Translations under genes and position numbers: made by a program
Notes under the pieces: generated by a model
Seen by the model: only the letters and a program-made list of their open reading frames with translations
What the model was told of the DNA's origin: nothing
Database searches by the model: none
Assembly: GCA_028708215.1 (NCBI GenBank)
Contig: JAQVZL010000003.1
Location: 1 to 51,407, forward strand
Source of the DNA: Bacteroidales bacterium
Lineage (GTDB): Bacteria; Bacteroidota; Bacteroidia; Bacteroidales; UBA932
DNA length: 51,407 bases
Direction: 5' to 3'
Shown: positions 35,378 to 43,528 of the stretch, piece by piece
Position numbering within the stretch: the stretch's first letter is position 1
Layout: every line of letters begins with the position of its first letter

Positions 35378-36082
35378 CTATTTATCTCTATATTTTTCAA
35401 ACAAAATATCTACTAACTTAGGCATAGCCAAAGCAAATCTCTCTCTCATATAAGTAACTCGCTCTCCTCCAACATTTACTGCAGCAGGGTCCAAAACATA
35501 AATCTCTGCACTCTCTGGCGCATACCCCACTAAACCTGCAGCCGGGTATACTGCTAAAGATGTTCCAGCAACAATTACAATATTGGCCTTACTAACAATC
35601 TTAGCTGCTGTTTCTAACATGGGCACTTGCTCTCCAAAGAAAACAATATGAGGCCTTAATTGCCCACCATTAGGGCATAGATCTCCAATACTAACATCAT
35701 CTTCGGTAGTGCAAATATAAGAAGGATCTTTCATACTTCTGCATTTTAATAACTCCCCATGAAGGTGTAGAACCTTTGTAGAGCCAGCCCTTTCATGTAA
35801 GTTATCTACATTCTGGGTTATAACCTCTACATTAAAAACCTCTTCCAACTTAGCCGCAGCATAATGCCCAGCATTTGGCTTAACACTCTTTAACTGCCTA
35901 CGACGTTCATTATAAAAATCTAAAACCAACTTGGGGTTTCTCTCCAAAGCCTCTGGTGTACAAACATCTTCAATATTATGCTTTGCCCACAAACCATCTG
36001 AAGCACGAAAAGTCTCAACCCCACTATCGGCACTAACTCCAGCACCTGTTAACATCACAATATTCATTCTAGCTTTACTCAT
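35378..36082 (-). CDS. SIR2-family NAD-dependent protein deacylase
   Basis: 234 residues, the compact bacterial sirtuin length. NAD site MLTGAGVSADSGVETFRA, ITQNVDNLHERAG, catalytic His in LHLHGELLKC, FGEQVP, AGTSLAVYPAAGL. The zinc loop shows C, C and C (LKC, YIC, LCPNG) but not a clear fourth Cys, as in several Bacteroidetes sirtuins, so zinc binding is doubtful. It removes acyl groups from lysine using NAD. It is embedded between the signalling-like genes and the hydrogenase structural genes, 46 bases after the GHKL ATPase. Confidence 0.92.
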   Translation of the reverse strand: MSKARMNIVMLTGAGVSADSGVETFRASDGLWAKHNIEDVCTPEALERNPKLVLDFYNERRRQLKSVKPNAGHYAAAKLEEVFNVEVITQNVDNLHERAGSTKVLHLHGELLKCRSMKDPSYICTTEDDVSIGDLCPNGGQLRPHIVFFGEQVPMLETAAKIVSKANIVIVAGTSLAVYPAAGLVGYAPESAEIYVLDPAAVNVGGERVTYMRERFALAMPKLVDILFEKYRDK

Positions 36083-36128
36083 ATTATCTTTTTCCTCTTA
36101 TTAATGATTTCTACTTCTAATAAAATTT

Positions 36129-36695
36129 TTAATTACTCCTGTTTGCTGCTCCCTCTCTCTTTAAATCTTCTATATTTGCATCTATCATCTCTGTTAGCAT
36201 TCTTATAACAGAAGGAGAATTAATTGGGAGTCCATCTAAAACCTCATTCACCTCAACCGTATCAAAAACATATTCACTCTCTTCAACAAAATATTTGAAC
36301 AAGAAATTTACATTGGGGTTTGCACTAACCATAAGCACAAAACTGTTTGCTATCTCTCCTAGCGGAGGACAGTCTATATTATTTAGCTCAAAGGTAGCAG
36401 TAACCTTAGTCCCTTTTCCTAGTTCAGATGTAACAACTAAAGAACCTCCACTTTGCCTAGCAGAATCTCTAAAGAGAGGAATACCCATACCTACCCTTCT
36501 TGTTGTACGAGAGGTAAAAAACGGATCGTCTAATTTACTAATTTGCTGTTGACTCATACCCTTACCATTATCTTCAATCTCTATAAAGAGAAGGTTCTCT
36601 GAACTCTTCTCTTTAATTGTAAGCTTAATTAGAGATGCTCCAGCAGATAGAGAGTTTTGTATTATATCTATTATATGTAAAGATAAATCGTTCAT
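36129..36695 (-). CDS. GHKL-type ATP-binding protein (HATPase_c)
   Basis: 188 residues. The ATP-binding Bergerat fold is in about 1-110: N box HIIDIIQNSL, G1 box EIEDNGKGM, F-box-like DDPFFTSR, G2 RRVGMGIPL. No phosphoacceptor His domain is present, so it is not a complete histidine kinase; it may act as an anti-sigma-like or serine kinase. The C-terminal 75 residues are of unknown type. It overlaps the PHP gene by 4 bases (ATGA), showing coupling. A companion ATPase is at 39.1-39.5 kb. Confidence 0.85.
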   Translation of the reverse strand: MNDLSLHIIDIIQNSLSAGASLIKLTIKEKSSENLLFIEIEDNGKGMSQQQISKLDDPFFTSRTTRRVGMGIPLFRDSARQSGGSLVVTSELGKGTKVTATFELNNIDCPPLGEIANSFVLMVSANPNVNFLFKYFVEESEYVFDTVEVNEVLDGLPINSPSVIRMLTEMIDANIEDLKREGAANRSN

Positions 36696-37423
36696 GTTAA
36701 AATCAAATTTTCTAACCCACTTCTTTTAACTGCCTCTTTTATAGACTCAAAAGAGATACTGTTCATCTCTAATAATGTTGAGCACCTCCCAACATCTTCT
36801 ATATAATGAGCATCTGAAGAGCAAATGAAACTATTCCCTATAAGATATGCATTATTTTTTATAAACGAATCTACTTTACAATTTGCAGAAAATTCAAGAG
36901 CATCTACACTCAAATCTGGAGGTAAAAACCCCAATTGACTCAACAGTGAATTAGAGGCCTTATCTATATGAGCAGGAATAAAAATCCCACCCAAAGAGTG
37001 AACAAACCTCTCTACCTCATCTAAACTCTGCTCAATTGCACCAATCAAAAGGTTCTCTTCTTGGTAAAGCACCTCTTCGCTTTCATTTACAACTAGTTGA
37101 TATCCAAATATATCTGGGTTATTGGGAACTTTCATAAGATATCTATTCAGGTACTCCTGCAGCTGGGTAAGAGCTTTACTACCATCTACAAAGGCTAGTA
37201 TATGAACCTCTTCAATAGTAGTAACCTCGGCACCACAAAGAACATATACCCCCTCTCTCTCTCCTATCTCTTTTATAATAGGAGCCATAAGTGTTGAATT
37301 ATGATCTGTCACCCCTATTATATCTAAAGACCTCTCTTTGGCTCTGTTAATAATAGCTAATGGAGACATCTCTATATCTCCGCAAGGCGATAAAACTGTG
37401 TGAATATGAAGATCGGCCCTCAA
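36692..37423 (-). CDS. PHP domain phosphoesterase-like protein
   Basis: 243 residues with all PHP metal motifs: DLHIHT (residues 4-9), GVTDHNST, GAEVTT, PAHIDKA and SSDAHYIED. PHP domains hydrolyse phosphoesters (histidinol phosphate, 3',5'-nucleotides) using three metals; the substrate here is not visible. It overlaps the DRTGG gene (4 bases) and the GHKL gene (4 bases), so all three are translated together. PHP, DRTGG and GHKL genes are recurrently seen next to HydABC-type hydrogenases in Thermotogae and Clostridia as well. Confidence 0.88.
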   Translation of the reverse strand: MRADLHIHTVLSPCGDIEMSPLAIINRAKERSLDIIGVTDHNSTLMAPIIKEIGEREGVYVLCGAEVTTIEEVHILAFVDGSKALTQLQEYLNRYLMKVPNNPDIFGYQLVVNESEEVLYQEENLLIGAIEQSLDEVERFVHSLGGIFIPAHIDKASNSLLSQLGFLPPDLSVDALEFSANCKVDSFIKNNAYLIGNSFICSSDAHYIEDVGRCSTLLEMNSISFESIKEAVKRSGLENLILT

Positions 37424-37752
37424 TTAAGAAGGTTATAGAGCTTACCAGACAACTCAAAAGCCTCCATCTCTGTACCCAAAATTGGTATACCCTCGCTCTT
37501 CGATAAAGCAACAGTATCGGCATCTGGGGTAAAACCCTTTACTAATATAATGCCTGCCAAATCTTTAAGTGAAGCTACACCCATAACATTTTTGTGTGTC
37601 TGCAAAGTAATCCAAAGCTGCCCCTCATTTGCATGCCCCATTACATCTGAGAGTAGATCTGAAGTATAACCTCCAATTACCTCTTTGTCTAATTCAGACT
37701 CCCCCGAAAAGACTTTAAGATCTAATTTTTCTTTAATTTCCTTTAATTTCAT
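37420..37752 (-). CDS. DRTGG domain protein
   Basis: 110 residues consisting of one DRTGG domain: EVIGGYTSDLLSDVMGHA, GQLWITLQTHKNVMGVASL and GIILVKGF. DRTGG domains occur with CBS and P-loop domains and in phosphotransacetylase, and are thought to bind small ligands. Alone, it may sense a nucleotide or metabolite for the neighbouring enzymes. It is 21 bases after the HydS-like gene and overlaps the PHP gene by 4 bases. Confidence 0.85.
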   Translation of the reverse strand: MKLKEIKEKLDLKVFSGESELDKEVIGGYTSDLLSDVMGHANEGQLWITLQTHKNVMGVASLKDLAGIILVKGFTPDADTVALSKSEGIPILGTEMEAFELSGKLYNLLN

Positions 37753-37773
37753 ACTTATATAAGATCAACCAAT

Positions 37774-39102
37774 TTAATTATTAAATCTTTCGGCTCCCCA
37801 AATAGATTCCATTATCTCTATTGCCTCCTCTATAGATATCTCGCCTCTTTTTTCAAGAATTGTTCTTAAGAAGATACAGTCGTTAACTTTAGCCTGCCCT
37901 CTAACAATGTCCTCTGCAAGAGCCTCGCAACTAGGGGCTCCACAAGCTCCACAATCTATTCCTGGTAACAGCTTTTTTAACCGTCTAGCATTTTCCATCT
38001 TCTCAATTGCAATATCTATGTTTCTATCATACTTAACCATAGAGCGTGGCTCTATTTTATCCATATGAACAATAGCAGAACATGTATATTTATAATCGTG
38101 AATAAGATGATGTTTATCTGGCATTTGTGCTGCAAATTCTCTAAGAGTTTGTGCTGCTAAAAATCTATTTCTATAACAGAGAATACCTCCCGCACAAGAT
38201 TCGTCACAAGCCCTTATCTCCAAAAAATCTACATTTTTAATCTCTTCATTCTCTAACTTTTCTAAAAAATCTATAACATTGTTCATGCCATCAATTGCTA
38301 GAGTATTACCCTCTACATGTTTAGACTCCCCACCTGTAGTAGGGTAAAGAACCCCTTTAGAAGAGATTGCACTATTCACACGAATAGAGGTTGTAATTGG
38401 AACCTTCTGCTTATATGCTAAATAGACTTTGTTAAAGAAAAAATCCATATTAATTACTCCGTTTATTGGAGAGGTGTACCCTCCAACGGGAGATTTAACT
38501 GCAGCTATCTTTCCTATACAAGGCGTTAAATAAAAAATTCCATAATCTCTTTCATCTATAGAGTCTCGCTCAAAACGTTTTTTATAGTATTGAGCAGTAA
38601 TCTCTATTGGAGGTAAAAGCTTCATTATATTATCTATCAAAGAGGGGAAGCGCACCTGAATTAATCTAACAACAGCTGGGCAGAAAGAAGAGATCACTGG
38701 CTCTTGGGCACGTTTTACATAGTGGTTTATCTCATCTATAAGCGTATCTATACTCTGCTCTACTGCACAAACCTCGGTAAAACCTAACTCTCCAATTATA
38801 TCGTAAATAGTTTTTCTACTTACAGCATCTTCGAACTGAGCAAAAAAGATAGAGGGCACAAGAAGCACTCGGTGTTTAAATTTGAAGATATCTTTAAAAT
38901 CGTCGTCCATTACTCTTATTGCTCTGGTAGGACAAACTCTATAACACTCTCCACAATCTATACACCAATCTGCATGAATTCCCGCTTTACCACCAGAAAC
39001 CCTTAAAGCCTCGGTAGGGCAAACCTTTATACAATGAGAACAACCAATACAAATATCTCTAGATATATGTAAAGCTCTATTATATATCAGTTCAACTTGC
39101 AT
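37774..39102 (-). CDS. Sensory-type [FeFe]-hydrogenase homologue (HydS-like)
   Basis: 442 residues: two N-terminal [4Fe-4S] motifs (CIGCSHCIKVCP, CIDCGECYRVCP), an H-cluster domain (about 85-330) and a C-terminal RnfB-type Fe-S motif GIDCGACGAPSC (about 380). The H-cluster loops are L1 SSFCPAVV (about 137), L2 YLTPCIGK (about 192) and L3 EIRACDESCAGG (about 296). All four H-cluster Cys ligands are kept, but the proton-relay Cys of L1 (TSCCP in HndD) is Phe, the Met of L2 is Thr and the Met of L3 is Ala. No PAS domain is present. This fits sensory-type [FeFe]-hydrogenases (groups C/D), with little catalysis expected. It sits amid DRTGG, ATPase and PHP genes upstream of the Hnd genes. Confidence 0.85.
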   Translation of the reverse strand: MQVELIYNRALHISRDICIGCSHCIKVCPTEALRVSGGKAGIHADWCIDCGECYRVCPTRAIRVMDDDFKDIFKFKHRVLLVPSIFFAQFEDAVSRKTIYDIIGELGFTEVCAVEQSIDTLIDEINHYVKRAQEPVISSFCPAVVRLIQVRFPSLIDNIMKLLPPIEITAQYYKKRFERDSIDERDYGIFYLTPCIGKIAAVKSPVGGYTSPINGVINMDFFFNKVYLAYKQKVPITTSIRVNSAISSKGVLYPTTGGESKHVEGNTLAIDGMNNVIDFLEKLENEEIKNVDFLEIRACDESCAGGILCYRNRFLAAQTLREFAAQMPDKHHLIHDYKYTCSAIVHMDKIEPRSMVKYDRNIDIAIEKMENARRLKKLLPGIDCGACGAPSCEALAEDIVRGQAKVNDCIFLRTILEKRGEISIEEAIEIMESIWGAERFNN

Positions 39103-39111
39103 AATGTAAAG

Positions 39112-39525
39112 TTAATGAAATTTTATCTCAATATGCAATGTAGTCCCTTTATCTACAACTGTCTCAATTCTAAATGAATCTGCATTATCACTAATATTTG
39201 GCAATCCCATGCCAGCCCCAAAACCCATCTCTCTCACAGATGAGGAAGCTGTAGAAAACCCCTTGGTCATAGCTAATGAAACATCTGGAATTCCTGGCCC
39301 CTTGTCTTCTACCTTAAGTTTAATCCCGTCACCTTTAATATCTACATATATAACTCCCTCATAGGCATGTGCTACAACATTTACCTCGGCCTCATATAAA
39401 GCAACTACAACCCTTTTTATAATTGAAGAGTCTATCCCCAACTGCTTAAGGGTTTTTTTAACTTGCGAAGAGGCAACTCCTGCAATTGTAAAGTCTCCAC
39501 CTACTACTTTATATTCGAAATACAT
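39112..39525 (-). CDS. RsbT/RsbW-like ATP-binding (serine kinase) protein
   Basis: 137 residues of the GHKL fold: N box ALYEAEVNVVAHAY, G1 VEDKGPGIPD, G2 GFGAGMGLPNI. It resembles anti-sigma factor kinases (RsbT/SpoIIAB) rather than histidine kinases, as there is no H-box. These bind partner proteins and phosphorylate Ser or sequester a factor. The partner is not visible. It lies 9 bases before the HydS-like gene and 1 base after the DRTGG gene. Confidence 0.88.
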   Translation of the reverse strand: MYFEYKVVGGDFTIAGVASSQVKKTLKQLGIDSSIIKRVVVALYEAEVNVVAHAYEGVIYVDIKGDGIKLKVEDKGPGIPDVSLAMTKGFSTASSSVREMGFGAGMGLPNISDNADSFRIETVVDKGTTLHIEIKFH

Positions 39526-39526
39526 A

Positions 39527-39871
39527 TTAATAGACTGGGTTTAAACCAGCATTATATAAAAGCCCAGAGCATTTAAACATAGAGAAAGGGCTAGAGATAA
39601 TAGCAATATTATTCTCATTTGCCAATTCAATCATCTCTTTAGAGACTGTTTTACCACGGCAAAGCAGAATATAAGGAGCATCTGACATCTCTGCCGTTCT
39701 AATAGATTGAGCATTAGACAACCCAGTAATTAATAAGAAGTTATCTCTTTTCAGTGTGAGAACATCACTCATTAAATCAGAAGAAAATGCATGAGTCACT
39801 TCTTCATTAAGCCTTAAATCTCCACAGATTACAGTTCCTTCTACAATAGAGCAAATAGCACTCAACAACAT
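39527..39871 (-). CDS. Second DRTGG-like domain protein
   Basis: 114 residues. It is related in layout to the DRTGG protein at 37.4 kb: HAFSSDLMSDVL, NFLLITGLSNAQSIRTAEM and APYILLCRGKTVS, ending with an INISSPF-like strand. Its sequence has drifted more than the first copy. Two copies in one operon point to a paralogous pair with different roles. It is 1 base before the RsbT-like gene and 13 bases after the GNAT-like gene. Confidence 0.75.
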   Translation of the reverse strand: MLLSAICSIVEGTVICGDLRLNEEVTHAFSSDLMSDVLTLKRDNFLLITGLSNAQSIRTAEMSDAPYILLCRGKTVSKEMIELANENNIAIISSPFSMFKCSGLLYNAGLNPVY

Positions 39872-39884
39872 AATTTTTCAATAT

Positions 39885-41006
39885 TTATTTTTCAATATTT
39901 TTAAGATAACACCTTCTTCGCATGTAGGGCTCAAATGAATATCTACTCCAAACCTTATAGGCCGAATTGTCTTCGGCTTGGGGGTTTGAAATAGCATATT
40001 TTATTCTTCCCCTCTCTAAATTGGTTGCAATATGAGTGTGGTAGATAGATGAGATACCCTTATTCTGCCACGCAGGAGCAGCACCCAGAATCATAAGGTC
40101 TATGGTATCGTAATTCTTAAACTCCTTCATAATATGGAACATACCAAAAGGAAATAGCTTCCCTTTTGCCTTTTGGAAAGATTTTGACAAATTAGGGAAA
40201 CAGACACCAAACGCCGCAATATTGTTATCTTGATCTACTATAATTGAGGTAAGCTCCTCCCTTAACTTAGGGAAATACTCTTTAACAATTTGGTCTGCCT
40301 CACTCTGGTTTAAAGGAATAAAATTATCTATCTCTTTAAAACTCTCATTATAACTCTTAAAGAAACTATCTAAAAGTTTAGGGTTCTCTTTAATCTCTTT
40401 AATATCAATAATTCGTAACTTATATTTTTCTAGAAGCATTTGATTAATTCGCCTAAGCTTATCTGGAACACCAGCATTTGCCTCTATCTTAACCTGTACC
40501 CAATCTACCTGCTTCCCAACTCCCAACTCCTCCATAATACGAGGATAATAGGCATAGTTATAAAGGCAATTTATTGGAGGGATATTATCGAAACCCTCTG
40601 TGAGCATCCCTTGACGGTTCCAAGTATTATAACCCAAGGGGCCATGCATCTCTTTCATACCTAGCTCCCTCCCCCACTCCTCTACCTTTTGCAGTAGAGC
40701 ACTGGCCACCTCTTTATCTTCAATAAAATCGAACCAGCCAAAGCGCACCCGTTTTTCATTATGGACCTCGTTTGAACGAGGGTTATAAATACCAGCAATT
40801 CTTCCAACAATTTCACCCTCTTGCGAAACTGCTACCCACATCTTTATTTTACAATACTCCAAAGAAGGACTAGATGTAAGCACCTTAAACTCATCTGAAT
40901 CAAGAACTGGAACATACTGTTTATTTGAACTATAAAGTTTATGAGGGAATTTTATAAACTTTTTAATCTCTGCCGAGGTTACAACCTCTTTTATCTTAAA
41001 TCCCAT
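39885..41006 (-). CDS. GNAT-superfamily-like protein at the head of the hydrogenase operon
   Basis: 373 residues of an uncharacterised family related to E. coli YghO. It appears to be built from two acyltransferase-like halves: the first (about 10-170) has AVSQEGEIVGRIAGIYN, the second (about 210-370) ends IAAFGVCFPNL, LMILGAAPAWQNKGISS and ISNPQAEDNSAYKVW, the last typical of GNAT acetyl-CoA sites. The substrate is unknown. The gene is 13 bases upstream of the second DRTGG gene and appears to lead the operon, since a -7 box precedes it. Whether it belongs functionally to the hydrogen system is doubtful. Confidence 0.75.
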   Translation of the reverse strand: MGFKIKEVVTSAEIKKFIKFPHKLYSSNKQYVPVLDSDEFKVLTSSPSLEYCKIKMWVAVSQEGEIVGRIAGIYNPRSNEVHNEKRVRFGWFDFIEDKEVASALLQKVEEWGRELGMKEMHGPLGYNTWNRQGMLTEGFDNIPPINCLYNYAYYPRIMEELGVGKQVDWVQVKIEANAGVPDKLRRINQMLLEKYKLRIIDIKEIKENPKLLDSFFKSYNESFKEIDNFIPLNQSEADQIVKEYFPKLREELTSIIVDQDNNIAAFGVCFPNLSKSFQKAKGKLFPFGMFHIMKEFKNYDTIDLMILGAAPAWQNKGISSIYHTHIATNLERGRIKYAISNPQAEDNSAYKVWSRYSFEPYMRRRCYLKNIEK

Positions 41007-41038
41007 TAATTCTACCTATTAGATTTAAATAATGCTTA

Positions 41039-41046
41039 CAAATATA
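41039..41046 (-). promoter_or_regulatory. -7 box before the hydrogenase-linked operon
   Basis: TATATTTG on the minus strand (41046-41039) matches TAnnTTTG, 32 bases before the GNAT-like ATG. No -33 element is visible at the right place. It may drive the whole run to 30.8 kb. Confidence 0.5.
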
Positions 41047-41076
41047 CAAAATAATTGAAATTTACCCCTCTTTACT

Positions 41077-41832
41077 TCAAGTAGTAGAAAGACTAGAAGC
41101 ACAATCTATTAGATATTCCAAAGCTGTTTGAGCGGCTATACAGCCAAAAACAGCAGGCATATAAGATATAGTCCCAACCTGTGACTTCTTATTCTGCTCC
41201 TCAACTGCAATAATAGCATTGGTATTAGGGAGCTCCTCAGAGAAAACCACCTTAAAGCCTTTAGAAATCCCAAGCTTACGCAACCTCTTCCTTAACATAT
41301 AAGCCAAAGGACAGTTAAAAGATTTAGAGAGATCTTTAACCCGTATCTTAGTTGCATCTATTTTAGCCCCTGCTCCCATAGAGCTCACCAAAGGTATACC
41401 ATTGGCAACAGCATATTGAATTAATGCAATCTTAGGCGATAGCGTATCTATTGCATCTATCACATAATCAATCTTAAATCTATCTAAAAGAGAAGAGACA
41501 TTCTCTTCTTTCAAATAAGCCTCAACTCTATGCAGAGTTAAATCTGGATTTATCTCCATAAGCCTACTCTCCATCAAAAGAGATTTAGACCTATTCATAT
41601 TACTATCTAAAGCTAGCAACTGCCGGTTTTTATTAGTAATAGTAACCACATCTGAATCTAAAATTACAACATTACCTACTCCAGCCCTAACCACCATTTC
41701 TGCAGCGTAAGCTCCAACACCCCCCAAACCAATAATAGCTACAGTAGAGTTTTTAAAAAACCTTAAAGTCTCTGAACCCAATAATAGCTCACCTCTACTT
41801 AGCCACTCAGGTACACTATACTCACTCTCCAT
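41077..41832 (-). CDS. tcdA: tRNA threonylcarbamoyladenosine dehydratase
   Basis: 251 residues from ATG 41832. A longer frame from 41946 lies within mazG and is rejected. E1-like ATP-binding GLGGVGAYAAEMVVRAGVG, ILDSDVVTITNKNRQL, VIDAIDTLSPKIALIQ and SSMGAGAKIDAT; the end carries a C-terminal helix. It dehydrates t6A37 of ANN-decoding tRNAs to its cyclic form ct6A. It overlaps mazG by 11 bases on the same strand. Confidence 0.93.
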   Translation of the reverse strand: MESEYSVPEWLSRGELLLGSETLRFFKNSTVAIIGLGGVGAYAAEMVVRAGVGNVVILDSDVVTITNKNRQLLALDSNMNRSKSLLMESRLMEINPDLTLHRVEAYLKEENVSSLLDRFKIDYVIDAIDTLSPKIALIQYAVANGIPLVSSMGAGAKIDATKIRVKDLSKSFNCPLAYMLRKRLRKLGISKGFKVVFSEELPNTNAIIAVEEQNKKSQVGTISYMPAVFGCIAAQTALEYLIDCASSLSTT

Positions 41833-42613
41833 TACCCCCTCCTTTAGCCTCATTCCACAAACTATCCATCTGTTCAAGAGTAAGCTCTTTAAGCAATCTC
41901 CCACTCTCTTTAACCCTCTTTTCCAAATAATTAAACCTACTAACAAACTTCTTATTTGTCATCTCTAAAGCACTATCGGGGTCTATATCATATAGCCTAG
42001 CAACATTAACCAAAGAGAAAAGTAAATCTCCAAACTCCTGCTCCACGGCACTTTGAGCACCCCTCTCTTTCAGCTCCTGCTCAAACTCGGCAAGCTCCTC
42101 TTTTACCTTGTCCCAAACCTGCTCTCTCTTCTCCCAATCAAAACCAACAGCTCTAGCCTTATCTTGAATACGGTATGCCTTTACCAAAGAGGGCAAAGAG
42201 GCAGGCACACCAGCAAGCAGAGATCTATTTCCATTTTTCTCTTTACCCTTAAGCTGTTCCCAATTCTTAACAACATCGCCTGTACCATCTACCTCGGTAG
42301 AAGAAAAAACATGCGGATGCCTAAATATAAGCTTATCACAAAGCCTCTCCATAACAACAGAAATATCGAACTCCCCCTTCTCTTCCCCAATTTTAGCATA
42401 GAAAACAATATGCAAAAGCAAGTCTCCCAACTCTTTACTAATATTAAAACTATCTTTATTTAAAATAGCTTCACTCAACTCATAAGTCTCTTCAATAGTT
42501 AACGAACGCAAAGATTCATTTGTCTGCTCTCTATCCCACGGGCACTCCTCCCTCAAACGATCCATCACATCCAACAACTTATTAAAACTTTCAACTGCCT
42601 TATCTCTATTCAT
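41822..42613 (-). CDS. mazG: Nucleoside triphosphate pyrophosphohydrolase MazG
   Basis: 263 residues from ATG 42613 (MNRDKAV); a GTG two codons upstream (42619) is less likely. Two MazG domains: the first has ECPWDREQTNESLR and EETYELSEAI with the metal-binding E-x-x-E, LGDLLLHIVFYA; the second (about 155-235) has FGDLLFSLVNVARL. It hydrolyses (d)NTPs to monophosphates, cleansing aberrant nucleotides. It overlaps tcdA and follows the SAM hydrolase by about 26 bases. Confidence 0.95.
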   Translation of the reverse strand: MNRDKAVESFNKLLDVMDRLREECPWDREQTNESLRSLTIEETYELSEAILNKDSFNISKELGDLLLHIVFYAKIGEEKGEFDISVVMERLCDKLIFRHPHVFSSTEVDGTGDVVKNWEQLKGKEKNGNRSLLAGVPASLPSLVKAYRIQDKARAVGFDWEKREQVWDKVKEELAEFEQELKERGAQSAVEQEFGDLLFSLVNVARLYDIDPDSALEMTNKKFVSRFNYLEKRVKESGRLLKELTLEQMDSLWNEAKGGGNGE

Positions 42614-42639
42614 ATTCACCAGATTTTATCTATTTTTCT

Positions 42640-43425
42640 CTAAAGATTCAAGGGAGAAAACCTCACCCTCACCTCAGAAGAGCTATTCAAATTCTCTAAA
42701 GTAGTAATATCACCCAAATTCACAGCCAGCTCTAAATAGCCCAAAGAGTTAAACAGAGCTATTACTTCACCCGGGTAGCTATCAAAATAACCATCAGATA
42801 TCTTTTTTATCTTCAAATAAGGGCCACGAACAAATATTGTAAACTCCCTCCCACCACCAATTGAGTCAAATAGCTCCCTCTCAATATTTGTAACTGCATT
42901 TCCAAAAGAGTCGCAATAAACTACCCTCCCCACAATACTATCTAAATTATGCACAACCTGCGCCTTATGCTCTTTTTTAGGTGCCGAGGCTTTAGTACAA
43001 CTCTCAAATTTATTGTTAAGTATAATATCTACCCCCCTAACAAAAAAGTCTAACGCACTAAAAGTTGAATGAGAGAACTGCTCCCACTCAAGAATCTCAA
43101 AACAGATAGCAGGTACAGAATCAAATAAGAGAGAGAACCTGCCATCATTAACTCCAATAAAATAATGACCATTATAAAAAACAATAACCATAGGAGAATC
43201 AAGAGTAGGTTCACTCATTACACCCAACAAATGGATAGAAGCTACAGGAAAACTAGCGAAAGTAGACCTTAATATGAAAATCTCCTGCAAAACATCAAAA
43301 CTCGGAACAGAATTTGCAATCTCAACCACACGTAAATTTGAAGATAAACAATAGAGCGCTCCTTTAAGAGCACCCATGTAATAATCACCTTTGTTCCAGT
43401 CGCTTGTTATTGTTACAATATTCAT
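42640..43425 (-). CDS. S-adenosylmethionine hydrolase family protein (SAM hydroxide adenosyltransferase)
   Basis: 261 residues. N-terminus MNIVTITSDWNKGDYYMGALKG, EIANSVPSFDVLQEIFIL, YNGHYFIGVNDGRFSLLF and YCDSFGNAVTNI near the C-terminus. The family of SAM hydrolase/fluorinase-type enzymes binds SAM and water, releasing adenosine and methionine. Compared with halogenase relatives it has no long halogenation loop, so hydrolysis is likely. It is upstream of mazG and tcdA on the same strand and faces the CoA transferase across a short gap. Confidence 0.88.
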   Translation of the reverse strand: MNIVTITSDWNKGDYYMGALKGALYCLSSNLRVVEIANSVPSFDVLQEIFILRSTFASFPVASIHLLGVMSEPTLDSPMVIVFYNGHYFIGVNDGRFSLLFDSVPAICFEILEWEQFSHSTFSALDFFVRGVDIILNNKFESCTKASAPKKEHKAQVVHNLDSIVGRVVYCDSFGNAVTNIERELFDSIGGGREFTIFVRGPYLKIKKISDGYFDSYPGEVIALFNSLGYLELAVNLGDITTLENLNSSSEVRVRFSPLNL

Positions 43426-43444
43426 CTGAAGGTTTCAAATTATG

Positions 43445-43452
43445 CAAAGATA
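43445..43452 (-). promoter_or_regulatory. -7 box of the SAM hydrolase-mazG-tcdA genes
   Basis: TATCTTTG on the minus strand (43452-43445) matches TAnnTTTG, 19 bases before the ATG. The -33 part is not clear. Confidence 0.5.
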
Positions 43453-43463
43453 AAAAAATTTAA

Positions 43464-43471
43464 TAGATTTG
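43464..43471 (+). promoter_or_regulatory. -7 box of the acetyl-CoA hydrolase/transferase
   Basis: TAGATTTG matches TAnnTTTG and is 57 bases before the ATG at 43529. It covers the TTG at 43469, which is therefore not the translation start. Confidence 0.55.
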
Positions 43472-43528
43472 CAGCCGTTCATTTTAAGATTAAAAAAGAT
43501 TAATATAACTAATTATCAAGTAATTATC

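Noticed and set aside
41833-41946. N-terminal extension of TcdA
   Set aside because: It lies entirely in mazG in another frame; ATG 41832 gives a family-like start.
43469-43528. TTG start adding 20 residues to the CoA transferase
   Set aside because: It overlaps the -7 promoter box and the added residues do not match the family.
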